A stretch of DNA of 64,000 nucleotides, taken from positions 1 to 64,000 of the forward strand of contig CASEXH010000022.1 of assembly GCA_949291945.1 (NCBI GenBank). The letters are read 5' to 3'. The stretch comes from an uncultured Bacillota bacterium. GTDB taxonomy: Bacteria; Bacillota; Clostridia; Lachnospirales; Lachnospiraceae. The translations under genes and the position numbers were made by a program. Below are positions 53,062 to 61,364 of the stretch, piece after piece. Below the pieces are notes generated by a model. It worked only from the letters and a program-made list of their open reading frames with translations, searched no databases and was not told the DNA's origin. Position 1 is the first letter of the stretch. The number at the start of each line of letters is the position of its first letter.

Positions 53062-54459
53062 ATGCTGATCTATATACTTTTTATATTGTTTGTTCTTATA
53101 TATATATGTATTTATGTAAAAATTAATAGAGATATTTTTTCACCGCCTCTTCTTTTCCTTCTCGCTTATATCGTGAGTGTAGGATGCGCATTATTTAATG
53201 TAAAACTCTGGAATATTGAAATGATCCCCACTACCTTTTTGGTATTGCTTCTGGGAGCATTGGAATTTATAGCAATAGGTTTGCTGGTTGATAAGAGATA
53301 TCAGAAAAAAGAGAACTTATTACATGAGGAAAACAGAAAAAAACTGGAAGAGATCGACCTTCCCTGGTGGAAATTGATCTTTACATCTGCGTTTTGCTGT
53401 ATATATATGATATTGTTGTACAGAAATGTAATGGCGATCGCCAGCCGTCACGGAACCTATCATAATCTTGCCGAGGCGTTAAATATTTTTAAAGAAGAAA
53501 CTTCTGTTACACTGGCAGATTCTCTTCCCTGGTGGCTGGGACAATTAGAACGGATCGCAATGCTGTGCGCCTACATTTTCTTATATATTTTCCTGGTGAA
53601 CTTAATTTCTCAGAAAGGTAAATATACGAAAGAAAAAATAGCAAAACTGATCCTTTGCCTGGTACCGATTATCTTACATATGGCAAACGGATTTCTGGTT
53701 TCGGACAGGCTCCAGATCCTTCAGATAGTTGTAGGTGGAGTTGTTATTGCTTTTCTGCTCTGGTCTTATCAGACTGGGAAAAAATATATTTCACTTAAAA
53801 CAGTAGGGATTCTAGCGCTTTGCGCCTGTCTGGGACTTGCGTTGTTTTACATCAGCACAAGTTTTATCGGAAGGATCAACACGAAAGGCCCATTAGAATA
53901 CATAACTTTTTACTGCGGCTGTTCGATAGAATGCCTGAATCAATTTTTTAAGGATCCACCGGCGGCTTCTTCTATTTGGGGAAAAGAAACATTTTATAAT
54001 CTGAACTTGAAATTATTTGACTTAGGACTTTTGAAGCTGGACGAGTTTTATCCTATCCATTTGGAATTCCGGTATTATCATGATGTTATGGTTGGAAATA
54101 TTTACACGGCTTACCGCAGATGGATATATGATTTCGGATATATTGGAGCAGCAGTGCTCCAGGGAATTATGGCTGCGGTGATGAGCTTGTATTATAACCA
54201 TTTGAAATATAGAAAATTTAAGAACATGGGATTTTGGTTAGTACTCTATTCTTACCTTGTCTATACGATCGTTTTCCATCCAATAGATGGATATTTCTAT
54301 ATTCAATATGTAAGCCAGACATTTGTAACTACATTTATTCTTTTATGGCTGATGTATTGGTTCTTTGCAAAGATGCAGATCCGGTTCAAAGGCGGATTTA
54401 CAATATACATCAACGACAAATGGAAATTTGAAAAATTTCGTTTCAGAAAAAGATACTAG
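53062..54459 (+). CDS. wzy: Wzy-type polysaccharide repeat-unit polymerase
   Basis: A 465-residue membrane protein with about 12 hydrophobic segments and a large outer loop between about residues 265 and 345. The stretch GNIYTAYRRWIYDFGYIGAA is typical of O-antigen/oligosaccharide repeat-unit polymerases, which join lipid-linked repeat units outside the membrane. Sequence conservation in this family is low, so the call rests on topology, that stretch and the neighbouring flippase. Confidence 0.8.
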   Translation: MLIYILFILFVLIYICIYVKINRDIFSPPLLFLLAYIVSVGCALFNVKLWNIEMIPTTFLVLLLGALEFIAIGLLVDKRYQKKENLLHEENRKKLEEIDLPWWKLIFTSAFCCIYMILLYRNVMAIASRHGTYHNLAEALNIFKEETSVTLADSLPWWLGQLERIAMLCAYIFLYIFLVNLISQKGKYTKEKIAKLILCLVPIILHMANGFLVSDRLQILQIVVGGVVIAFLLWSYQTGKKYISLKTVGILALCACLGLALFYISTSFIGRINTKGPLEYITFYCGCSIECLNQFFKDPPAASSIWGKETFYNLNLKLFDLGLLKLDEFYPIHLEFRYYHDVMVGNIYTAYRRWIYDFGYIGAAVLQGIMAAVMSLYYNHLKYRKFKNMGFWLVLYSYLVYTIVFHPIDGYFYIQYVSQTFVTTFILLWLMYWFFAKMQIRFKGGFTIYINDKWKFEKFRFRKRY

Positions 54460-54478
54460 AATATCAGGGAGAGCTATT

Positions 54479-55975
54479 GTGAAAACAAGGTCTATAAGAT
54501 TTAATTTTATCATGAACTTTATTCTGACGGCTTCTTCTATCCTATTCCCTCTGATCACAGCACCCTATATCCTTCGGGTGCTGCAGGCTGAGGGAAATGG
54601 AAGAGTTGATTTTGCATCCTCAGTAATGACCTGTTTTATGATGTTTGCATCACTGGGAATTCCCACCTATGGGATCAGGACATGCGCAAAAGTAAGGGAT
54701 GACAAAGAAGAACTGTCGAATACAGTTCAGGAACTGATGATCATCAACACAGTGACTATGGCATTGACCTATTTGGCCTTTTTGATCCTTGTGTTCCTGG
54801 TCCCTCAATTTGCGGAAGAAAAAACCCTTTTATTTATCAATAGTATCAGCATGGTGCTGAATGTCATAGGCGTAACATGGTTTTACAATGCCATTGAGCA
54901 GTATGCTTATATTACTGTATGCTCTATTGGTTTTAAACTGGCCTCTATCGTTTTGATGTTCCTTTTGGTAAAAAGCTCGGAGGATTATGTGCAGTATGGT
55001 GCTATTACAGTGTTTGCTGCTTCTGGTTCGTATATTTTAAATTTTCTGAATCTCAGAAAACATATCCGCTTTAAGAAGACCAGGCCTTACCGTTTTAAGG
55101 TACATTTGAGACCGATTTTAGTATTTTTTTCTATGTCCGCTGCAATCAATGTATATACAAACCTTGATACAGCTATGCTTGGAATTATGAAAGACAAAGC
55201 AGAAGTAGGGTATTATACGGCTGGGATAAAGATTAAAAATCTATTAGTAAGTCTGACGACATCTCTGGGGGCAGTTCTTCTGCCAAGACTTTCCTATTAT
55301 ATTGAAAAAGGAGAAAAAGCACTGTTTAAAAAAACAGTTTCTAAAGCTTTTCATTTTGTATTGATCCTGGGATCAGCGGTGACGGTGTACTTTATTTTTA
55401 TGGCAGAGGAGGCCCTTCTCCTTTTAGGCGGAGACGGCTATTATGATTCTATAGCCCCCATGCAGATCTTAATGCCTACGGTTTTTTTGATAGGTCTTTC
55501 TAATATTACCGGTATGCAGATCCTGACTCCTTATGGGGAAGAAAATAAAGTATTGGTGTCTATTGTGGGAGGCGCAGTATTAGATTTTGTTCTGAACCTC
55601 TTATTAATACCCAATTATGGTGCAGTCGGTGCAGCTTTCGCTACTCTTCTTGCAGAACTGCTGGTACTTGTAGTACAATGCTATTATTTAAGGCAATTAT
55701 TAAGAGAAATTGTTAAATATATTCCTTTTTGGAAATATATTGTTTCAGTGGGGGCAGGAACCATCCTGATGTTGGGAGTTAAGTATTGGATAAAGATTCC
55801 ATATATTTTTGCCCAATCAAGTACACTGGGAGCATTCTTTGAACTGGCTGTTACAGCAGTGGCATTCTTTGGATGTGAAGGAGTCATTTTAATCCTGGTG
55901 AGAGAGCCTTTTGTGATGGAGATGCTGGATCGGATATTTAGTCGGAAATTAAAAAACAGGATAGGCAGAAAATAG
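54479..55975 (+). CDS. wzx: Wzx-type flippase (MOP superfamily polysaccharide transporter)
   Basis: A 498-residue membrane protein with about 12-14 hydrophobic segments, of the PST/MVF group that flips lipid-linked repeat units. It starts with SIRFNFIMNFILTASSILFP and has LITAPYILRVLQAEGNGRVDFA and later IPNYGAVGAAFATLLAEL, all usual for the family. GTG 54479 is preferred because AGGGAGA lies upstream; the frame open to 54365 overlaps the polymerase gene. Base composition is again like the core genome here, unlike the genes on the right. Confidence 0.92.
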   Translation: MKTRSIRFNFIMNFILTASSILFPLITAPYILRVLQAEGNGRVDFASSVMTCFMMFASLGIPTYGIRTCAKVRDDKEELSNTVQELMIINTVTMALTYLAFLILVFLVPQFAEEKTLLFINSISMVLNVIGVTWFYNAIEQYAYITVCSIGFKLASIVLMFLLVKSSEDYVQYGAITVFAASGSYILNFLNLRKHIRFKKTRPYRFKVHLRPILVFFSMSAAINVYTNLDTAMLGIMKDKAEVGYYTAGIKIKNLLVSLTTSLGAVLLPRLSYYIEKGEKALFKKTVSKAFHFVLILGSAVTVYFIFMAEEALLLLGGDGYYDSIAPMQILMPTVFLIGLSNITGMQILTPYGEENKVLVSIVGGAVLDFVLNLLLIPNYGAVGAAFATLLAELLVLVVQCYYLRQLLREIVKYIPFWKYIVSVGAGTILMLGVKYWIKIPYIFAQSSTLGAFFELAVTAVAFFGCEGVILILVREPFVMEMLDRIFSRKLKNRIGRK

Positions 55976-55976
55976 T

Positions 55977-57755
55977 ATGGAAAGAATAAAAAGAATTTTA
56001 TTTGCATCAGGGAGAAAAAATAACTGGTTATGGGCGATTGGCTTAAATCTAGTCTTTTTAATATCCATCCTTCTATTTTGTGACATAAAATATGAGGTAT
56101 CTGATGATTTTGTTATGTCCACTATTATATCAGGTGCATATGGGAATGGATATAATCCTCATCTAATGTTTATCAATATTTTATGGGGATATTTTCTTCT
56201 GCCCTTTTATTATTTTTTACCGTCTATCAGTTGGTATCTGATAGCACAATTGTTACTATGTTTTCTTTCCTTTACAGTGGTTTCATATATGCTGCTTGAA
56301 AGACTGGAAAGACCTATAGCTTTCTTATTTATTGTAATTTTGCTGACTATATTTGCTGATGACGCCTATATTTTAGTTCAATTTACAAAGACAGCAATGA
56401 TCGCCGTGATGGGGGGGGGAATTGTTTTCTTATGGGTTCTGTTTTATGAAAAATTTCGTCCATTACTTATAGGCGCTGGGCTTATTTGCCTTGCAGGAAC
56501 GCTAGTAAGATTTATGACTATTTACATCGCAGGTGGATTTTTCATAATTATCCTGATCGTAGAATTTTGGAAATTGCTTAGAAATAAAAATTATAGAAAA
56601 ATTGTTCGGATAATGATTTCGGGAGGCGTTCTTATTTGTACAGCTGTGGGCATGAAAGCAGCAGATACTTATATATATAATTTAGATGAGGAATACGCCT
56701 TCTATAAAGAATATAATATAGCACGAGCTTCGGTCACAGATGCCAGTGATTATGGATACTGGGCATATGAGGAAGAGCTTAAAAAAATTGGTGTTTCTGA
56801 GAATGATTACAAAATGATGAGATCTTGGAGCTTTGGCGATAATGATGTGTTTTCAGCAGAGAAATTAGAGAAGACTGGAAATATTATTGATGACTATAAA
56901 GAAGAAAGAGGGATTTCAAAAGAAGCTATTTTAGAAAGCTTCCAGACAAGAGGGATTATAGGATATCCTATTTGCATAGCATGCGTGGGGATGATTTTTG
57001 CGTCTATCATTTTACTGAAAAAAGAATGGGTACTAAATATATTATGTTTGGCTGTAGGAGGCTTATATCTTTTATACTTTTTTGCTATTGAACGGACACT
57101 TTATAGAATAGAATATGGGATTTTTTTGGGGATTTTTTTATGTGTTTTATTTTTATGGAAAAAAAATAAAGATATTGCAAAAACATATTTTGTTGAAATG
57201 AATAAAATATGTGCTATATTTATATTAGTATGCTTTGCTATAGAAAGTGTAATATACATTCCGGATAGGAGTTATCAGGATAATACATCTGACACAAGAC
57301 GAGAGTATATCGAAAATGTATTTAATAATTCCTGGGACTATGATGCTAGAAAATATCGAAAAGTGGTTAATAAAGGAAGTAAATGTGAAAATTTAATCAA
57401 GGAAATTACAGAAAATGAAGAGAATTTCTATTTCTTAGATTTTAATACAACTATCCAGATATTATATTATGATTGGAATCCATTTTACACATTGCCAGAG
57501 GGATTTTATGATAATAACCTTTACTTAGCGGGAATTATGTCGAATTTTCCTGATTATAATAGAGTGCTCAAAAACAATGATATAGAAAGTCCGTTAAAAG
57601 ATTTAATAAAAGAAAATGTATACATTATTGACTCAGATAGCAAAAACTTAGAAGAAAAGGTAGACTTTCTTAGAGAACACTATTATCCAGAGGCTTATGC
57701 AGAATTATATAAAGAAGTAGATGGATACCAGATTTGGAAAATATGCAGAGAATAA
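55977..57755 (+). CDS. Multi-pass membrane protein, GtrC/GT-C-like, copy 1
   Basis: A 592-residue protein with about ten hydrophobic segments and a C-terminal soluble part after about residue 425. An early acidic pair lies outside the first membrane segment (KYEVSDDFVMSTIISGAYG), as in GT-C glycosyltransferases that use polyprenyl-phosphate sugars. It is clearly related to the protein at 61365. Both have YKEY, a D-Y-G-Y segment, IGVS or IGIS followed by Y and M, and FYFLDFN or VYFLDFN before the C-terminus. I read it as a transferase that decorates the polymer outside the cell, supplied by the GtrB-like enzyme at 59107. No exact family is recognised. AT-rich. Confidence 0.6.
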   Translation: MERIKRILFASGRKNNWLWAIGLNLVFLISILLFCDIKYEVSDDFVMSTIISGAYGNGYNPHLMFINILWGYFLLPFYYFLPSISWYLIAQLLLCFLSFTVVSYMLLERLERPIAFLFIVILLTIFADDAYILVQFTKTAMIAVMGGGIVFLWVLFYEKFRPLLIGAGLICLAGTLVRFMTIYIAGGFFIIILIVEFWKLLRNKNYRKIVRIMISGGVLICTAVGMKAADTYIYNLDEEYAFYKEYNIARASVTDASDYGYWAYEEELKKIGVSENDYKMMRSWSFGDNDVFSAEKLEKTGNIIDDYKEERGISKEAILESFQTRGIIGYPICIACVGMIFASIILLKKEWVLNILCLAVGGLYLLYFFAIERTLYRIEYGIFLGIFLCVLFLWKKNKDIAKTYFVEMNKICAIFILVCFAIESVIYIPDRSYQDNTSDTRREYIENVFNNSWDYDARKYRKVVNKGSKCENLIKEITENEENFYFLDFNTTIQILYYDWNPFYTLPEGFYDNNLYLAGIMSNFPDYNRVLKNNDIESPLKDLIKENVYIIDSDSKNLEEKVDFLREHYYPEAYAELYKEVDGYQIWKICRE

Positions 57756-57778
57756 TTTAGAAGGAGAAAGAACAAGAG

Positions 57779-58909
57779 ATGATAAGTTTTAATGTACCAC
57801 CTGTAGTGGGAACTGAGACAAAATATATTGAAGAAGCAATACATAATAATAAAATTTGCGGAGACGGAGAATTTACGAAAAAATGTTCTGCATGGTTAGA
57901 GAAGAAAACTGGTACAGCAAAGGCTCTGCTTACAACATCATGTACTCATGCAACGGAATTAGCAGCAATTTTAGCTGATATTCGACCAGGCGATGAGGTG
58001 ATTATGCCATCCTATACATTTGTATCTACGGCAGACGCATTTGTTTTAAGAGGGGCCACGGTAGTATTTGTTGATATTAGACCTGATACTATGAATATAG
58101 ATGAAAATCTGATTGAAGATGCTATTACGGAAAAGACTAAAGCAATTGTTCCGGTCCATTATGCCGGGGTATCCTGTGAAATGAATAAAATTTCTGAACT
58201 GGCACAGAAATATCATTTATATGTGATTGAGGATGCTGCCCAAGGAGTAATGGCTTCGTATTATGGAAATGCATTGGGGACAATTGGTGATTATGGTTGC
58301 TTTAGCTTCCATGAAACAAAGAATTATAGTATGGGAGAAGGAGGAGCATTACTGATCAAGGATGTCCAAAATGTAGAGAGAGCGGAAATTATCCGAGAAA
58401 AAGGGACAAATAGAAGTAAATTTTTTAGAGGGCAAATTGATAAATATACATGGGTTGACGCAGGATCCTCTTATTTGCCAAGTGATATTAATGCAGCATA
58501 TCTCTGGGCGCAGTTGGAGAAAGCAGATCAAATTTTTGACGACCGTATGAAATCATGGAATTTATATAATGAAATGTTTACAGATATGGCCCAAGAGGGG
58601 ATTATTGAAACACCATATATTCCGGAAGGATGTCAGCATAATGCACATATGTATTATATTAAGGCAAAAGATTTACAAGAACGTACAGAGCTGATTAAGT
58701 TTTTAAAAGATAATGGAGTCAATGCGGTATTCCATTACATTCCGCTTCATAATGCGCCAGCGGGGAAAAAGTACGGAAGGTTTCATGGAGAAGATAAATA
58801 TACTACAAAAGAAAGCGAGAGATTATTAAGGTTACCACTATACTATGGATTAAAAGAGGAAGATGTAAGGATAGTGGTCGACACCGTGAAAAGGTTTTAT
58901 AGAATATGA
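57779..58909 (+). CDS. wecE: dTDP-4-amino-4,6-dideoxygalactose transaminase-like protein (WecE/RffA type)
   Basis: A 376-residue DegT-family PLP enzyme, the second in this locus. Typical WecE/RffA features: FNVPPVVGTETKYIEEAI, CTHATELAAIL, PSYTFVSTADAFVLRGA, the PLP Asp in IEDAAQGV, and the PLP lysine in SFHETKNYSMGEGGAL. It would make a 4-amino-4,6-dideoxy sugar (Fuc4N type) from the 4-keto sugar. The free 4-amino group is a natural attachment point for the acyl or aminoacyl group that the nearby ATP-grasp ligases could provide. No rmlA/rmlB is in the window. Confidence 0.85.
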   Translation: MISFNVPPVVGTETKYIEEAIHNNKICGDGEFTKKCSAWLEKKTGTAKALLTTSCTHATELAAILADIRPGDEVIMPSYTFVSTADAFVLRGATVVFVDIRPDTMNIDENLIEDAITEKTKAIVPVHYAGVSCEMNKISELAQKYHLYVIEDAAQGVMASYYGNALGTIGDYGCFSFHETKNYSMGEGGALLIKDVQNVERAEIIREKGTNRSKFFRGQIDKYTWVDAGSSYLPSDINAAYLWAQLEKADQIFDDRMKSWNLYNEMFTDMAQEGIIETPYIPEGCQHNAHMYYIKAKDLQERTELIKFLKDNGVNAVFHYIPLHNAPAGKKYGRFHGEDKYTTKESERLLRLPLYYGLKEEDVRIVVDTVKRFYRI

Positions 58910-59106
58910 GTTTATATTTCATAGATGTTTACTTGACTATTTAAAAATAGATTTTATTTATGAAGCATAAAAGGTAATAGCATCATAATGTTATAGTCTG
59001 ACAGTGAGACTTATGACATGATAATGGTGAAATATATTCAAGAAAGATATCTTGACATTTAAATAAAGCACACTCGAAAAAACTGAATTAGGGAGGAAAG
59101 TAGTTT
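58910..59106 (+). promoter_or_regulatory. Gap in the polysaccharide locus with possible promoter and dyad
   Basis: This is the only large gap in the locus (197 bases). TTGACT (58931-58936) and a perfect TTGACA (59053-59058) occur, but no convincing -10 at correct spacing follows the second. TCAAGA and TCTTGA form a small dyad at about 59039-59056. AGGGAGG precedes the next gene. It probably marks a join between two modules. Confidence 0.35.
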
Positions 59107-60039
59107 ATGAGAAAATTGTCGGTTGTTATTCCATGCTATAATTCTGAAAAGAATATTGGAAATGTTCTTGAAGAGTTCCAAAATATGTTTGATGGCCAAA
59201 ACAAATGGGAATATGAGCTGATTTTAGTAAATGATTGCTCAAAAGATAATACTATTAAAGTTTTAAAAACGATGGCAGATAAATTTAAAAATGTGAAAGT
59301 AGTTGACCTGGTAAAAAATTCAGGACAGCATTCTGCTATGTTGGCAGGCTTTAAATGTGCCACGGGAGAGCTGATTGCAACGTCTGATGATGACGGTCAA
59401 ACACCACTTGAAAATATTATGCAGTTAGTTGAAAAAATTGATGAAGGTTACGATGTCGTTTGTGCTAAATATACCCAAAAATCTCAACCATCAATTGTAA
59501 GAAGGTTTGGTACACTATGTTCAAGAAAAATGATGGAGTGGCTAATTGATAAGCCGAAGGGAATTGTTCTTTCAACTTTTTTTGTTGCAAGAAAAGTTAT
59601 TATAGATGAAATGGTTAAATATGATCAACCATATCCATTTATTCCTGGACTTATCGCAAGAACCACATCAAAAATTGCTAATGTTGAAATGAAACAAAAA
59701 GCAAGGGGGGCTGGTCAATCGGGCTATAATTTTAAAAAACTTCTGAGCATGTGGTTAAATGGATTTACAGCATTTTCAATTAAACCATTACGCATTGCTT
59801 CTTTTACTGGTTTTTTTTGCTGTGCGATTGGAGTGCTTAGTTCTTTAATACTTATTATTAGAAAAATCATCGATCCCAATATATTAATGGGCTGGAGTTC
59901 TATTTTTTGTCTGTTATTAATTATTGGAGGTTTAATTTTATGTATGTTAGGGCTTATAGGAGAGTACTTAGGCAGAATTTACATGTGTATAAATAAAACA
60001 CCTCAGTATGTAATACGGGAGATTTATGAGAAACAATAG
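59107..60039 (+). CDS. Polyprenyl-phosphate glycosyltransferase, GtrB/DPM1-like
   Basis: A 310-residue family-2 enzyme that makes a polyprenyl-phosphate-linked sugar on the inner face of the membrane. GT-A core: LSVVIPCYNSEKNIGNVLEE, VNDCSKDNT, KNSGQHSAMLAGF and the catalytic DDDGQTP motif. Two C-terminal membrane segments (FTGFFCCAIGVLSSLILII and SSIFCLLLIIGGLILCMLG) are typical of GtrB. The lipid-linked sugar is normally flipped by GtrA and used by a GtrC-type transferase. Two GtrC-like proteins lie on either side, but no gtrA is seen. Confidence 0.9.
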   Translation: MRKLSVVIPCYNSEKNIGNVLEEFQNMFDGQNKWEYELILVNDCSKDNTIKVLKTMADKFKNVKVVDLVKNSGQHSAMLAGFKCATGELIATSDDDGQTPLENIMQLVEKIDEGYDVVCAKYTQKSQPSIVRRFGTLCSRKMMEWLIDKPKGIVLSTFFVARKVIIDEMVKYDQPYPFIPGLIARTTSKIANVEMKQKARGAGQSGYNFKKLLSMWLNGFTAFSIKPLRIASFTGFFCCAIGVLSSLILIIRKIIDPNILMGWSSIFCLLLIIGGLILCMLGLIGEYLGRIYMCINKTPQYVIREIYEKQ

Positions 60040-60052
60040 GAGGAGTGAGTTT

Positions 60053-61312
60053 ATGAGACAGAGAGATTATACACAATTTAAAGGAAAGAAAATTTTATTA
60101 TTAGGTGCGCATACATTAATGATGCATTTGGTGGAAAAGGCTCATGAAATGGGAATGTATGTTATTGTAACTGATTATATAAAAGATGCACCTGCAAAAA
60201 AAATTGCGGATGAGGCATATGATATTAGTACGTTAGATGTTGCAGCTCTTATAAAACTTGCTAAAGAAAAACAAGTTGATGCAGTATATACAGCGTATGT
60301 TGATATTAATTTAGCTCCTTGTTGTGAAATATGTAATGCTTTAGGTTTGCCGTTTTATGCAACATTGAAACAACTCGATGAGACAATGAATAAGGTTCAT
60401 TTTAAAAATAACTGTAGAAAATTTGGCATTAGAGTAGCGAATGATGTTAATCCCGAATTATTAGATGGTATATATGATAAAATTGATTATCCGGTAATAG
60501 TAAAACCGGCAGATAGCTATAGTAGTAAAGGAATATCAGTATGCTCTTATCCAGAAGAAATGCAAGAAGCATTGAATAAAGCTATGGATAAATCTAATTG
60601 TAAGGAAATTGTCGTTGAAGAATTTATAGATGCCCAGGACGTCTATTTGTACTTTACTGTTCAAAATGGACTACTTTCTCTTTCTGCAATGGCAGATAGA
60701 CTATTGAATAATGACCAATACGGATGTGCCCCTCAACCAATGGGATATTCATTTCCATCTAAATATATCGATATCTATTATGATAAAGTGCATAAAAAAC
60801 TTCAGAAAATGATGGATAATTTAGAAATTCGTAATGGTTCTTTTTTTATGCAAGGATTTATTGTAGATAACGATATAATTTTTTTTGAAATGGGACTAAG
60901 GTTAACTGGAGGTGCAGGATATCTTCAGATTAGAAAACAAAATCAAATTGACCAGACAGAGATGCATTTAAGATATGCAGTAACTGGAAAATTTGACGGT
61001 TGGGATTTAAAAACTTATGATAACCCTCGATTTAGACATCCAGCATATGTTTTTGTTATCTTATTAAAAAATGGAAAAATAGATAGAATTGAAGGCTTAG
61101 ATGATGTTCTTGAAGACGATTCTGTTTTTGATATAGTACAATTTAAAAGTGTGGGCGATGTATTAGATGCTAGAGGAACATTGAATCAAGTATTTGCACG
61201 TATTTACATGGAAAATGAAAGCAAAGATAAATTAGATCAGGCGATATTAAATATAAAGAATAAACTTAAAATTTATGATGAAAAAGGAAATAATATGATT
61301 CTTAATTATTAA
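60053..61312 (+). CDS. ATP-grasp ligase 1 of the polysaccharide locus
   Basis: A 419-residue ATP-grasp enzyme of the carbamoyl-phosphate-synthase-like/PurD-like type. It forms an acyl phosphate from a carboxylate and ATP and couples it to an amine. The preATP-grasp Rossmann part has KILLLGAHTLMMHLVEKAHE. The ATP-binding parts are YPVIVKPADSYSSKGISV and EIVVEEFIDAQDVYLYF. The metal site has FFEMGLRLTGGAGY (E-x-G-x-R-x-G-G). ATG 60053 is used because AGGAGG (60038-60043) is nine bases upstream; ATG 60026 overlaps the previous gene. Likely to attach an amino acid or organic acid to an amino sugar, but this is inference. Confidence 0.8.
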   Translation: MRQRDYTQFKGKKILLLGAHTLMMHLVEKAHEMGMYVIVTDYIKDAPAKKIADEAYDISTLDVAALIKLAKEKQVDAVYTAYVDINLAPCCEICNALGLPFYATLKQLDETMNKVHFKNNCRKFGIRVANDVNPELLDGIYDKIDYPVIVKPADSYSSKGISVCSYPEEMQEALNKAMDKSNCKEIVVEEFIDAQDVYLYFTVQNGLLSLSAMADRLLNNDQYGCAPQPMGYSFPSKYIDIYYDKVHKKLQKMMDNLEIRNGSFFMQGFIVDNDIIFFEMGLRLTGGAGYLQIRKQNQIDQTEMHLRYAVTGKFDGWDLKTYDNPRFRHPAYVFVILLKNGKIDRIEGLDDVLEDDSVFDIVQFKSVGDVLDARGTLNQVFARIYMENESKDKLDQAILNIKNKLKIYDEKGNNMILNY

Positions 61313-61364
61313 TAATATGAAATTTATTTATATTATTTAAAGAACTATTACTAGGATAAAAGTG

